A DNA stretch of 64,000 nucleotides, taken from assembly GCA_030704615.1 (NCBI GenBank), contig CM060734.1, positions 6,324,001-6,388,000 of the forward strand, in the 5' to 3' direction. Below the pieces are notes generated by a model. The model saw only the letters and a list, made by a program, of their open reading frames with translations, did not search any database and was not told where the DNA came from. The stretch's first letter is position 1, and each line of letters begins with the position of its first letter. This stretch comes from Takakia lepidozioides (lineage: Eukaryota; Streptophyta; Takakiopsida; Takakiales; Takakiaceae). Below are positions 53,152-62,973 of the stretch, in pieces. Both the position numbers and the translations under genes were made by a program.

Positions 53152-54036
53152 GATAGAAGGTGCATTTGGCGGGCAAATGAAGTCCCCAACAGCCCTGTAT
53201 ATGACGTTGTCCCATCGTGGAACTCACCATTCCCTGCCGTCGCCGAAATCATCGTGGAGCACAACAATACTTTCGACTACAACTCCGTTTGAATCCTTCC
53301 TTTCCTCCTCCAAAAATACCGACCCCGGTTTAAGGTGGTATCGAACGCAGAGATATTTCTCCATCACCCGGCAGATGTCCCCTCTGCACGGAAATGTAGC
53401 TCTATGCTTGTGAGGAGGGCATTACACTATAGCGCTCGGGTTTTCTGCCATGGGAGATGTGCACACAAGAGTGCCAGGACGGCGTTCGAACAAGCGCCCT
53501 GGGAGAAGGGGGATGCAGCGAGGGGAAGGAATGCACGGCCGATTTTTCCGAGCGACGAAGCCTATTCACGAATCCGGGGAGCCCACTCTCCCAAAAATCC
53601 ACTGTCAGAGAGTTAATGAACCTTGTCTGCGGAATGCGGCCCCTGGCCTTTGCACAATAACTGCCAACGGTATGCAGTCAGAAGGTATATGACCTTTGCA
53701 CATGCGCTGCGCAAACCAATCATTACGGCGTCTGACAAGAAGCGTGGGGGGGGGGGCGAGCATGCAAGCACCTTCCCCATGGACAGAGGGAACTGACAGA
53801 GGTGGCATTCCAGTGGGTCTGATTACAAGATTGAGTGCCAGACCCTCGCTGCCAAAAGTCAACATACAACAAAATGCAACATTGCGCAAAAAATGGAACT
53901 TTGGTTCAAAAGAGGCATTTTTATTAATAATAAACTGTGACAAGTATGCATGCCCTCACAAGCCGAGGGAAGCCAAAAGTATGCATGTCATCCATGCTCA
54001 GGTAAGTTGGGAATTTTTTCCCGTGTTGCACTATCC
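53152..54036. other. No gene recognised
   Basis: Short overlapping ORFs on both strands, none with family features. A G run lies at 53743-53757. The right end is the 3' flank of the CCQW copy 3. Confidence 0.45.
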
Positions 54037-54460
54037 TCACCAAGAAGCTGGAACCTCGATTGGCCTCTCAACAAGCTCATGACTGACAGGGTGTCGGTAG
54101 GTGAAGACAATGGATGGAGCCCATTCGCCTTTGGTGTAGTGGACAACGGTGTCATGTCCTCCAATATATGCGCCATCGTAAATCGAGATCTTTGTTGTGG
54201 AGAGACTGTGTCCATAGGACTCATCCTCGTAGCTTATGATAATGTCCCCATACACTGTTTGGGATGGAATCCTCTCTGGTATGTACGTACACCCGATGCA
54301 ATCCTCGTAGGCCCACTGGCAGCACCTCTAATGATGTAGTAAGGCCGTGCGGCTTTTGGGGATGTTCCATGCAGGCGGATACTGCAGATCAATGAGAAAG
54401 TCGTATCGGGGGGAGAGGCGACACCAGGCCGACAGAGATCAGCCTCCGGAAGGAAAAACG
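54037..54460 (-). pseudogene. CCQW-family protein, copy 3, broken
   Basis: The C-terminal half is open: YGDIIISYEDESYGHSLSTT, KISIYDGAYIGGHDTVVHYT and HPVSHELVERPIEVPASW. It aligns with LYGDIRIGVDDENVKLSIFD and MTHELVFKAVEVSF of copy 1. Upstream is RCCQWAYEDCIGCTYIPERI, preceded by an in-frame TAG and RTALLHH, then YDFLIDLQYPPAWN, matching the copy 1 region before CCQW. Earlier sequence is lost at about 54463, where a 97-bp repeat starts. It keeps the part of the protein that copy 2 has lost. Confidence 0.68.
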
Positions 54461-54463
54461 GCA

Positions 54464-54560
54464 ATCTTCTAGCAACATATTAGAGTTGGGTATTTTCTTA
54501 TGGTGCCACAAGGAGCAAAGCCATATCTAAGAGAGAAGTATAGAAGCACTTGATCAAAGG
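54464..54560 (+). repeat. 97-bp repeat, copy 1
   Basis: Almost identical to 57484-57580 (starts ATCTTCTAGCAACA, ends CACTTGATCAAAGG). It abuts the broken end of CCQW copy 3 here and an 18S rRNA fragment in the other copy. No coding function found in either direction. Confidence 0.93.
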
Positions 54561-57483
54561 ACATGGTAGTCACTCAATCATAAGGTATCTGATTCTGATA
54601 TAAGGCATCGGCTACAGGAGACTAGCTAACAAACGGATCATGTATAAGGTGTACACATACTCCCGTAAGCTGTCTTACCAGGGCTTAGCTCATAATATCG
54701 GCATTCAGAAGTCCTTTAGATGCTCTATGCTTATTTCAGATATCATCAAGGATCCTTACTTTTCAGACCCAATCAATCAACCGTACTATTGCTGGAGAAG
54801 ATCATACCTGGCCAAGGAAGATTCATACCCCAGGGCTTTCAGTTCATCATTCCAGTTTGGAATGTGTTTGTTGCCTATCTGCCAAGGCCCTTCAAAAAAT
54901 ATTGTTAGTACATCAAAATGAGAAGGTGAAACAGGAAATGAGAAGGGTAGATGGTGTGTACAAAAACCACTAAGTACACTGATCAGATAAAGAGAGGGAA
55001 GATATATATGTCATGTCAGGACATGGACAAGACCACTAAGGTCATTGTCATTGAAAGACAATGCAGCCCTTTACAGCGCACCATCTAACAACCCTTTTTT
55101 TTTAACCATCTCATTTGAATACCTCGTTACATTTCAGGGTATCTGAAAAAACAGGGTGGGAGGGTGGGATTCATGGTCATTCATATCATGAAAGCACCAT
55201 GGGTTGACATCAAACATTCATCACCATACTTGTAGATTGTAATCTCATTTCAAAAACCCAGATTGCAGGTCTGGAGATAAATCTCCAGAGCCAAGCATAT
55301 AGTACTTAAAATTGAAATTGAAACATTAAGACATACATGTCTTAAGCATATTCCAGCCAACCTATACTGGTACATCTGGATCTGGTATTTCTATTGCAGG
55401 CCAGCGGAGATGCAAAGCACCACAATATAGGGAGTATATTAAGAGACCATATAGAGCTTACCAATTTTTTGTCCCAAGAGATCACTTGGGGTACTTTAGA
55501 AAACAGTTTGAAGTCTAAAAAGAGCCCAACAATGTGATGCTTGTTAGTCTATAAATAACCACAATGTTTGTTTTACAAGACATAAGACACAAGCAAGATT
55601 CATAAAATAAAAATAGGGCCAAGTCTTTTTAAGCAGATACAAGTCTGGAGTGGTATTCCAGGGTCTTAAGAACAGCTCTGCCAGGGTAGAAAGGTAATTC
55701 AAAAACCCTATTTGCAGTCCATCGTATGAAATCAAAGTGAAATGAAGGTCTTGCAGAATGTGTGTTGTGTAGTAAGGCACAACGGTCCGTCTTAATAACC
55801 AGCCAAGAGGTTTCATTGTAGAGCCGAATTTCAGTGCAGCCAAGGTACCGACTGCCACATTGTACCCGCATTGAAACATGAAAAAAAAAGTAGATAAATC
55901 GGTAGATTTGTATTCCATGAGTTCTCATGTCTGCCCTACCTCCTGCCATGTAGATATAGTTGCAAGAAACCACAAACAAGGTAAGGAGCAGAAGTAGATC
56001 CTCATTGGAGCCAAGTTGAAGCAGGTCTACATCCGTATGCTGGCAGTTTTGAAGCAGCAAGAGGCTCAGTAGCAAGCAACAGCAGCACCCACATTTGCAA
56101 GAATAGGAACTGCAAGCTTCAAGAAATCAAGACAAGTGAAGACCCTCACGTAGTGAGGATGCATCAGGTGAGTGGCAGGTCTTCACAGTTGCTATCCATG
56201 TCAGTGTTGAATTCCTAAAGATGTACAGATCACAATTCAAGCAAGGGTAAACTCAAAAAACCTTGAGTGTTTGTGGTATGCCATGGCGTCCAACAGATCG
56301 TCTCCAACAGAACGCAATCAAGTAGAAAAAACAAACACAAAAAAAAAAAAAGAGTTCATTCCCAGATAGAGAATAGTTCATACAAAGAGAGTCCACATGT
56401 AATCTGTCGATATAGGGATAGAGTACTTCCCAACGAGAGTAAAAGCGCCGCTGCAAATTAAAAGAACCATGAGGGTCTGAGCAAACGATCATCGCTTTGT
56501 CGCCTGCCACAGAGAATCTGCCTAACCGCCAATGCCCTCATCCCAAGAGCCAGCCACATCACGATACCATGTAGCAGCAGGGGAGCAGATTTAACACCGA
56601 CGCATCGTCAAGGGATCCCCTGAAGCACGAGTTCTGTGCTGTGAAAATGTGTCGTCCCAATTAGGGCACAGCTCCTCAATTCTCATCCAGGGTGGACGAA
56701 AAGTCGCATTTTTAGCACGAGATGCACTTTGTCAATGGATGAATCCCAACCAAAGGTATCTTTTAGGGTTAAGGTATAGGCTCAGTTTAATAATGCCATC
56801 ATTTTAATAAATGATGGTAAAATTACTATCTCTTGGATTAAAATAGGTCACCAGTTATTCATGTAGTTCATCCTTTAGATGAAAGAAACAAATGGTAAAC
56901 CAAGCTTTATGGACATTAAGTTTCATCATCCTACAATAAATCAGCCAATTTGAATGAAAAAAGATTGGGATAAAAACCAAAAACTTGCCTCAAAAGGTTA
57001 AGGCCAGATGAAATCCAAAGGTTATAGAGAGGGAGAGGGGAGAGAGGGGAGAGAGGGACCCACCAGCCAATCCCCTGGCATGGCAGAACCTTACGGAGTG
57101 AGTGTGGTATGCACTCACCCCGTAAGGATTGCATACCAGACCCCTTCTCATAAGGTTTTCCCTCTTCCATGTAGTTCTATCCTTAGATTTATTATCCAAG
57201 GGAGTAGAATCTACATACCTCACTTCCTGGGTCATGAATGAAACATTGGCCTAAAGTGTATCATAGCAAGACTGGTATAAAGTATCACGAGAAAAGAACA
57301 GAGAGTTCATGGTATACTCTAGCTCTGGATAGGTACAAAGTTTTAGAAAATACCTTTCAGTTTCTCAATAAGTTCTTTGCACAGGGAGACACGGAGGCTA
57401 GGGAAGGAACTCGTTCAAGGAACCTTGTCAAGATACAACAGCAGCTCAGGTCTATGGCACCATGCCTGTGATATAGACAAAAC
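54561..57483. other. No gene recognised; AT-rich
   Basis: Contains ORFs (54640-54921 plus; 55544-56075 minus, two overlapping frames) without family features. A GGGAGAGA-rich low-complexity run lies at 57028-57058, and a short hairpin at 57089-57127. An unspliced gene could be hidden on the minus strand near 55600-56100, but I cannot support one. Confidence 0.45.
57089..57127. repeat. Hairpin with 16-bp arms
   Basis: CCTTACGGAGTGAGTG (57089-57104), loop TGGTATG, then the inverse arm (57112-57127) with one mismatch. Too short for a typical microRNA precursor. Function unknown. Confidence 0.8.
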
Positions 57484-57580
57484 ATCTTCTAGCAACAAAT
57501 TAGAGTTGGGTATTTTCTTATGGTGCCACAAGGAGCAAAGCCATATCTAAGAGAGAAGTATAGAAGCACTTGATCAAAGG
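57484..57580 (+). repeat. 97-bp repeat, copy 2
   Basis: Second copy of 54464-54560. Followed within 3 bp by the 18S rRNA fragment. Confidence 0.93.
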
Positions 57581-57582
57581 CA

Positions 57583-57766
57583 AACCGTAGTAATTCTAGA
57601 GCTAATACGTGCACCAACTCCCGACTTCTGGAAGGGACGTATTTATTACATAAAAGGCCGATGCGGGCTTGCCCGGTAACGCGGTGAATCATGATAACTC
57701 GTCGAAATCGCACGGCCCAGCGCTGGCGATGTGTTTCATTCAAAATTTCTACCCTATCAACTTTCG
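57583..57766 (+). pseudogene. Fragment of nuclear 18S rRNA gene
   Basis: Starts AACCGTAGTAATTCTAGAGC and continues CTAATACGTGCACC, CCCGACTTCTGGAAGGGA, AATCATGATAACTC, ATCGCACGGCC and CCCTATCAACTTTCG, the well-known conserved order in the 5' domain of eukaryotic 18S rRNA (roughly positions 150-340). It carries several substitutions, many C-to-T, and ends abruptly before the usual ATGGTAGGATAG. Only about 184 bp is present, so it is a dispersed pseudogene fragment, not part of an rDNA array. Confidence 0.93.
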
Positions 57767-58029
57767 CGCTTTCAGTTCCAAATCATATCTCATGTGCATA
57801 TATAGTGTTTGCTGCAACAAACACTCTGCCAGTATACCAATGTTCCCTCATGGAACACTGCGACTTCCTAAACATGGATCTCTAACCTTGTACCCTATTA
57901 TCAATATCTCTACCCCACTGCAGTATTCCTTATAGAGAGAGAAAAATCACAAAGGTAGTGAGGGCGTAAAATGAGAGATTGTAGAGCAGTGGTTGCTGCT
58001 CCCCTTATCTGAGTGAATGATGTCAGGCA
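57767..58029. other. Spacer, no gene recognised
   Basis: No recognisable coding or RNA feature. Confidence 0.4.
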
Positions 58030-58505
58030 CAGGAAAACCCACAAAGGCCTCGTGGATTGTGATGTTTGCAGGGTATGCGCAGGGGTGCGGGATGGAGGCG
58101 GCTTGGAGACCTATGAGCAAATGATGGGGAAGGGGTGAAACGCCCACATAACGTTTGTGTGCGTTTGAGTGCGTCTGGCAGCCCTGGCAAAGAGATCCAT
58201 GGTGACTCATCAATTATACCGATGTCATCCTGAACACTGCTCTGGTGGACAATATGCAAAGTGGGAGCATGAGGATGCCAAAAGAGTGTTTCAACCTATG
58301 GCCTGAACGAGATGTGGTGTCGTGGAACACGATTGCTTGCAAGGGTGTGCACATCAGGGGCGTGGATGGGGCTTTGGAGACTATCAGCAAATGGGGGGGA
58401 AGGGGTGAAGCTCGACCACATCAGGTTTGTGTGTGTTTGCAGTGCGTGTGCAAGCCTGGCAGCCTGGAAAAGTGCCAAGAGGTCCGTGGTTCTAGTAGTT
58501 AGGTA
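58030..58505 (+). pseudogene. PPR protein pseudogene (PLS type), two repeat units
   Basis: One frame gives SWIVMFAGYAQGCGMEAAW, the S-W-x-x-M-I-x-G-Y-x-Q-x-G part of a pentatricopeptide repeat. After frame changes come GKEIHG and NTALVD, then a later unit CFNLWPERDVVSWNTIACKG with ARPHQVCVCLQCVCKPGSLE (expected V-F-D-x-M-P-E-R-D-V-V-S-W-N-T, then P-D-x-V-T-F-x-x-x-L-x-A-C-x-x-x-G-x-L-E). The wording is that of land-plant organellar RNA-editing PPR proteins. Stops and shifts show it is dead. Only about two repeats of a gene that normally has ten or more are present. Confidence 0.85.
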
Positions 58506-58520
58506 AAAATGGTGTGTCAA

Positions 58521-58906
58521 GCCAGAGTGAGGTCCTCTGAGGTGTAGAAAGTATCCAATCCTTTTTAGCCAGAATGTACACCATGAACTCTGCGCCATCC
58601 CATGAGATAAGCGGTCCATGCGAGTCATGTTTTGATTGAGACTTTTAACTTCGGAGGACCCTACACCGGAAATACAAGACGCAAATCGGGGAAGCACATG
58701 CAAACCCAGAGTATCATGTGAATAGCTTTATTCAATGTGCTTTCTAACCAAGCGTTAAGATGAATATTGGTTGATCAGGCATTGCTATTTGCTCCGGCCG
58801 GGTTCGAACCGAGATCCTCTGTTAGAAATAGAATTGCTATTCGAGTCGAGGTCATTTTTAGAAATGGCCAGAGTGTGGTCCTCTGAGGTGCAGAAAGTAT
58901 CCAATC
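58521..58906. repeat. 40-bp direct repeat, two copies
   Basis: GCCAGAGTGAGGTCCTCTGA...AAGTATCCAATC at 58521-58560 recurs at 58867-58906 with two differences. Between them lies a tRNA T-arm-like stem-loop (58790-58811, inverted GGTTCGAACC within CCGGCCGGAGCA). It may be the remains of a small tRNA-derived retroelement. Confidence 0.75.
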
Positions 58907-59378
58907 ATTTCCCACTGATATACAAGCATAGGCTCAAAATATTTACAAGACCGTAGTAGAATTGAAAACCAATCTGACACATCATATCTAGGGGATTCAA
59001 ACCCATTCCGGTGGGGGAGAATGGAAGGTTTTGAAATGTTTTTATCTGGACTCAAACTCTCTCTGTAGAGGGCGAGTGGATGGTTTTGAGACTTTGTGAT
59101 CTGTTTCTCTTTCTTTGATAAAAAGTCTTATGTCAAAACAATGTATAGTTGTACAGCCACTAAGTCGTGTCATTGTTAGATTTCAGTTTAAAGTGTGCAA
59201 ACAGAGATTTTGGGTTCTTTCACACTCGGGTCGAGTGTTCCCCATTGGTCGCCATATATGTCGATCAATTTTTCGGATCATAATTTAGAATAGCACATTT
59301 TATGTACATTAGTATATATTTTATGAAGTTTAATACGAAATCATAGTAAGAAATCATAAATAAAATGGAATTCTAGCA
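58907..59378. other. Spacer upstream of the F-box/kelch pseudogene
   Basis: AT-rich, no coding signal. The last 100 bp before the ATG is very AT-rich (for example TAGTATATATTTTATG near 59308), which could hold a TATA element. Confidence 0.45.
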
Positions 59379-60125
59379 ATGGCAGAGCCGGAGGACCAGT
59401 CGAAGGACAACTCCTTGATTCCGGGATTGACAGACCATGTGACACTAGAATGCGTTGCACGGGTGTCTCGCTCTTATTATTTACCGTTGAAAGGTGGTTG
59501 TAAGAAATGGCAGAATGCGCTAGCGGTGGTTGATGACGAAGGCCGCAACGACGTCCTTGAGACTCGCAAACGGGTAGAGATCAAGGAGGAATGGGTTTAC
59601 ATGTTGGCTGGGCCTGCACACAATGTACAACCTCTCATACGTGCACGGAAGTGGTGGGCGTTTGATTCCGTTAGTATGCGGTGGCGATGTCTGCCAAACT
59701 GCCCTGTGGATTATACCTTTGAAGTTTCTGAGAAGGAGTCGGCAGTTACAGGAACTCAGCTTTTGGTTTGCGGACAGTACCCTAGAGGCTACATGGTATG
59801 GAGATATGATTTAGAACTCAACGAATAGTCTTCAACACCAAGAATGATTCAGGATCGATGTCTTTGTAAGTTAGCAAATGCAGGAAAATATGCTTATCTT
59901 GCTGGAGGATCTCACCAGCATCGATGTCTTTGTAAGTTAGCAAATGCAGGAAAATATGCTTATCTTGCTGGAGGATCTCACCAGCAGACGACTCTCAGAA
60001 CAACACTACAACTCGCTACTTCAAGCATGGGAACCTCTCCCCGATCTCAACATAGCACGGGAAAGGGAGCTAATGGGAAAACAAGGTTAAATGTGAACCG
60101 CTGGATATTGGTTGATCAAGGGTAG
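59379..60125 (+). pseudogene. F-box/kelch-repeat protein, broken
   Basis: Begins MAEPEDQSKDNSLIPGLTDH then VTLECVARVSRSYYLPLKGG, the degenerate F-box LIPGLPDxxTxxCLxRVPR. Next VEIKEEWVYMLAGP and WWAFDSVSMRWRCLPNCP, the start of the kelch part. A TAG at 59826-59828 (LELNE, stop, where W is expected) interrupts it; the same phase continues as TPRMIQDRCLCKLANAGKYA and YLAGGSHQ, a kelch unit present twice through a 66-bp in-frame tandem duplication. After about 59990 the matching kelch text (AWEPLPDLNIARERELMG) is in another frame. F-box/kelch proteins are substrate receptors of SCF ubiquitin ligases. There is no intron. Stop, shift and loss of later kelch units mark a pseudogene. Confidence 0.85.
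59854..59985 (+). repeat. 66-bp in-frame tandem duplication
   Basis: ATCGATGTCTTTGTAAGTTA...CTCACCAGC at 59854-59919 is repeated at 59920-59985 with no difference that I can see. It encodes 22 residues ending YLAGGSHQ, so the change kept the frame. Confidence 0.95.
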
Positions 60126-60169
60126 CGATCCCCAAATGGATGAATGACATGGATGAAGAGCAACATTCA

Positions 60170-60370
60170 TGAGGACTTAAAACGGCTCATGTATCAACTT
60201 AAGTTGGTCATGTCCCTGGATGGATGAAAGTTACAGATGGATGAAAATGATGAGGAAGAATGAAAATTGATGAAATCAACGGATGAGAGAGCACAGGCTG
60301 GATGAATTTATAGGATGGATGCAAAAGGGATGACATTACCAGGATGGATGAAATCAGAAGTATCCAGGTT
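60170..60370. repeat. Degenerate GGATGRA-rich tract
   Basis: Repeated GGATGGATGAA or GATGAAAATGATGA words at 60217, 60236, 60297, 60313 and 60343. Irregular spacing, no coding meaning. Confidence 0.7.
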
Positions 60371-61660
60371 TGCTTGGCCAACAAGCTTCCCATTAAATTT
60401 AATGATTAATTCCTAATTTTCCTATTGGCCCAACAGAAGCATAAAGAAGGCTTGGGGGAGTGGGAAGAAAGTAGTATCAATCGAGAGATTACCAGTGAGC
60501 GACTAGCACGATGTAGAGAGCACGGTTGAAGGCAGCCGTTAGAGTTGGAGAGCACAAAGATGGAGAGAAAATTAATAGTAGTGAGCGATGGACTCGAAGT
60601 TACAATTATTTGTTCCAAATTTGCAATCGTATCTAGTTCTTTCCGCTTTGTAATTGAGTGAAGCGACGACTTGATCTGATCAACCCTCTTGGAGTGTCAA
60701 GTGTAACGCTAATCTAGACAAGGGCTGGTAGGACGTCCAGTTTTTGTTTTGCTTTTCAAGTCCTTGGCTTTAGGATTCTACTCATTTGTTGGCAAATAGA
60801 TCTGCTCTAGTGAGATCCTATTGACCTATTTCCATGCTAGTCCTTTTTTATAGTAGAGAATAAAGATAATTCTCCCAATAGAACCTAACAATAGTGAAAT
60901 CAGAGCCTTGTATCCTCAGAAATTAATTTTTGAAATCAGTTTTCTTACACACCAATTGCAGATGTTGGGGACTTGGTCATTTTTCATGTAGGAAAGGGTT
61001 CTCATTTCTTTTATACAAAATCCATCTGCTTTAGAATATGTTCTTGGAAGCTTTCTATGCTAGTTCTTGTTGATAGCAAAGAATAAGGCTAATACTTACA
61101 ATAGGTACTAAGATTAGCCAGATCGGAGCCAGGGATTATAAGATAGGAAGTTTTGAAAGTAGTTGTTTTTAAACTGGAGCAACAAAAATTTATGGTGTAG
61201 AGTTATTTTCGGCTGATACGATTTGATCTACTTACTTCTGCTAGTAAGATATCTGAGTGGAGTCTTCTTTGAGTCATAAAATTAAGATTACTACAGCACT
61301 AGAATTTTGTAGTTCTAGTAATTATTTCCTGGGTTAAGAGATCTTAATTTCTAAAGTAGGTAGTATATGCTACAGAATTTGGGACTGTCATATCCATGAC
61401 ACTGATTCTGCAAAGACATATATGTTTGAACGATTTGAGCTATACCCTTTTTATGGAGCTTGATTCACAAACTAATTCCAAGATCTTGTTGAGTAAAGCT
61501 TAGGTTAGAGCTTCTGTTTTACAGCAAGTGAATTGAAGAATCTAGTAGGGACTTACGAATTTTTGAAAACAGGGAATTCTAACTGCCAGACCATATGAAA
61601 GAGTGAGATTTGACTATTGTGTTTAAATAACTAAAAGAAACCCTCTTATGACAACATTTC
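60371..61660. other. No gene recognised; possible old retroelement ends
   Basis: AT-rich. GAAATCAGAGCC at 60896-60907 after CCTAACA, and CAGATCGGAGCC at 61118-61129, resemble decayed TGGTATCAGAGCC primer sites after LTR ends. No LTR pair or coding sequence supports this. Confidence 0.35.
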
Positions 61661-61730
61661 TAGGTTAGTTTGATGGTTAGTCTGGTAGTTTACACTTCCG
61701 GGGTTGGGGGTTTGACTCTTGCCGGCCGCA
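61661..61730 (+). other. Possible tRNA-derived SINE fragment
   Basis: TAGGTTAGTTTGATGGTTAG resembles an RNA polymerase III A box, and GGGGGTTTGACTCTTGCCGG, about 30 bp on, resembles a B box (GGTTCGAxTCC). The order and spacing fit a tRNA-type promoter, as in plant SINEs. No target duplication or tail was identified. Confidence 0.4.
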
Positions 61731-62442
61731 ATTTATTTAGTTTTGCTTATCTGTTTAGAATCTTTGTAATAGCCCTATAAGTACTTAGATAGGCAGGTTG
61801 GTTTTAATATAACTTGAGGGACTTATCGGTTAGATAGTTGGTTTCCCTATAGTTCGTTTTGATTCTCTTCTTTTATTTTGGATAATATTAATATTTGTTT
61901 GTTGGGCTGATCTTTTCCTTAGAGTGATCTAATTGATTATATATTCTTGACTCACCTAAATTAATGGGTACTAGTAAAAACTAAATAAATCAATATCTCT
62001 ATCTTTTAAACATATACATAAAATTATTCAAAAAGAAAAGAAATAATAAAGTTGGTTAATTGAAATTAATTTTTTGTTGTTTACTGAATAAATAATATTT
62101 ACACTATAATATCTCTCCTCTAAAATAACCATAACCCTTTATACCAAGGGTATTCGCATTGCTTATTTCTGGACTATTGTTTTCATAAATACATCAATGA
62201 GTTAGTACTAACTGTTGGTTACAAATTACAAACGCAAACACTTATAACATAGAAAAATTATAATCCACACTAGCAGCACCCTTGGGGCTAGGCAGCGCCT
62301 TCGGGACCTAACCTAGCTCTGTCTAACACGAACCCTAAATTAAGTATGCAACCTGTTAATGGGGTGCATTAATGGTTGATACACCGCATTCAATTGTGAC
62401 CGAGCTATATAAGTGGACACTTTCTTCAATGCCAATCGACTA
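61731..62442. other. AT-rich spacer, no gene recognised
   Basis: Very AT-rich, with no open frame of note. The right end (62340-62442) overlaps a minus-strand frame downstream of the ORF listed next. Confidence 0.4.
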
Positions 62443-62973
62443 ACTGCGAACTTCATCCATTCCATTAACTGCGGTGGAGCCCCCCTTGAAGTAATCCTCA
62501 GGAACAAAAGACTCGTCCTTAAAACCATCGACATCAAAACCGGCCTGAGGCAGTAGCAAGACTTCCGTGACAGTACGCACATCCACTAATATCTCAATGT
62601 TATTGACTGTTCCAGTCCTAGTAACATGATCATAAGAATTATAGAATTGCATGACCGTGGCCATACTGGCCTTTGGCAGACTCTTCACAGACAATAACAA
62701 GAATTCTAACATCCCGGACTGTCTCCACAGTGCTCTCTGCTCACGACCGCCCAGAATCAAATTAATATCTCCTCCTCGCAACTCCCCTGCCATCATTGAA
62801 ACTGCTCCTAGCAAAGACTGCTGCACAGCTTTCTTCACCATCCTGATGACTTTCCTCACCTCTCGGAGAAACACTCTCTCTCTCCACTCACTGCACTCAC
62901 ACTTCTTATTACGACAAACTATCTGAGCTGCAAGAACAATGGACAGACAGTGAAAATGGCAAGAAGGGCCCAC
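62443..62973 (-). CDS. ORF resembling the start of element B's extra ORF
   Basis: 177 codons on the minus strand. Text: SVKSLPKASMATVMQFYNSY, then TVNNIEILVDVRTVTEVLLL, PQAGFDVDGFKDESFVPEDY and FKGGSTAVNGMDEV. This follows the same pattern as RGVDIEITPQYLQQLFELPS and GHVDVDEHR in element B's extra ORF: x-V-x-I-E-I-x-V, hydrophobic spacing, L-P-x-G-x-x-V-D. The N-terminal half is basic (EVRKVIRMVKKAVQQSLLG). No other domain recognised. Likely a remnant of a related retroelement. Confidence 0.45.

Noticed and set aside
54640-54921. 93-codon ORF
   Set aside because: No domain, no conserved pattern, isolated in AT-rich sequence.
55544-56075. Host gene on minus strand
   Set aside because: Two overlapping frames without motifs, splice pattern or repeats of a known family; cannot be supported.
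57583-57766. Functional rDNA unit
   Set aside because: Only about 184 bp of 18S with many substitutions and abrupt ends.
58770-58860. tRNA gene (minus strand)
   Set aside because: A good T-arm and 3' acceptor-like end exist, but no matching 5' acceptor, D-arm or anticodon arm.
60896-61129. Ty1/copia LTR ends with primer sites
   Set aside because: Two decayed primer-like motifs but no LTR pair, target duplication or coding sequence.
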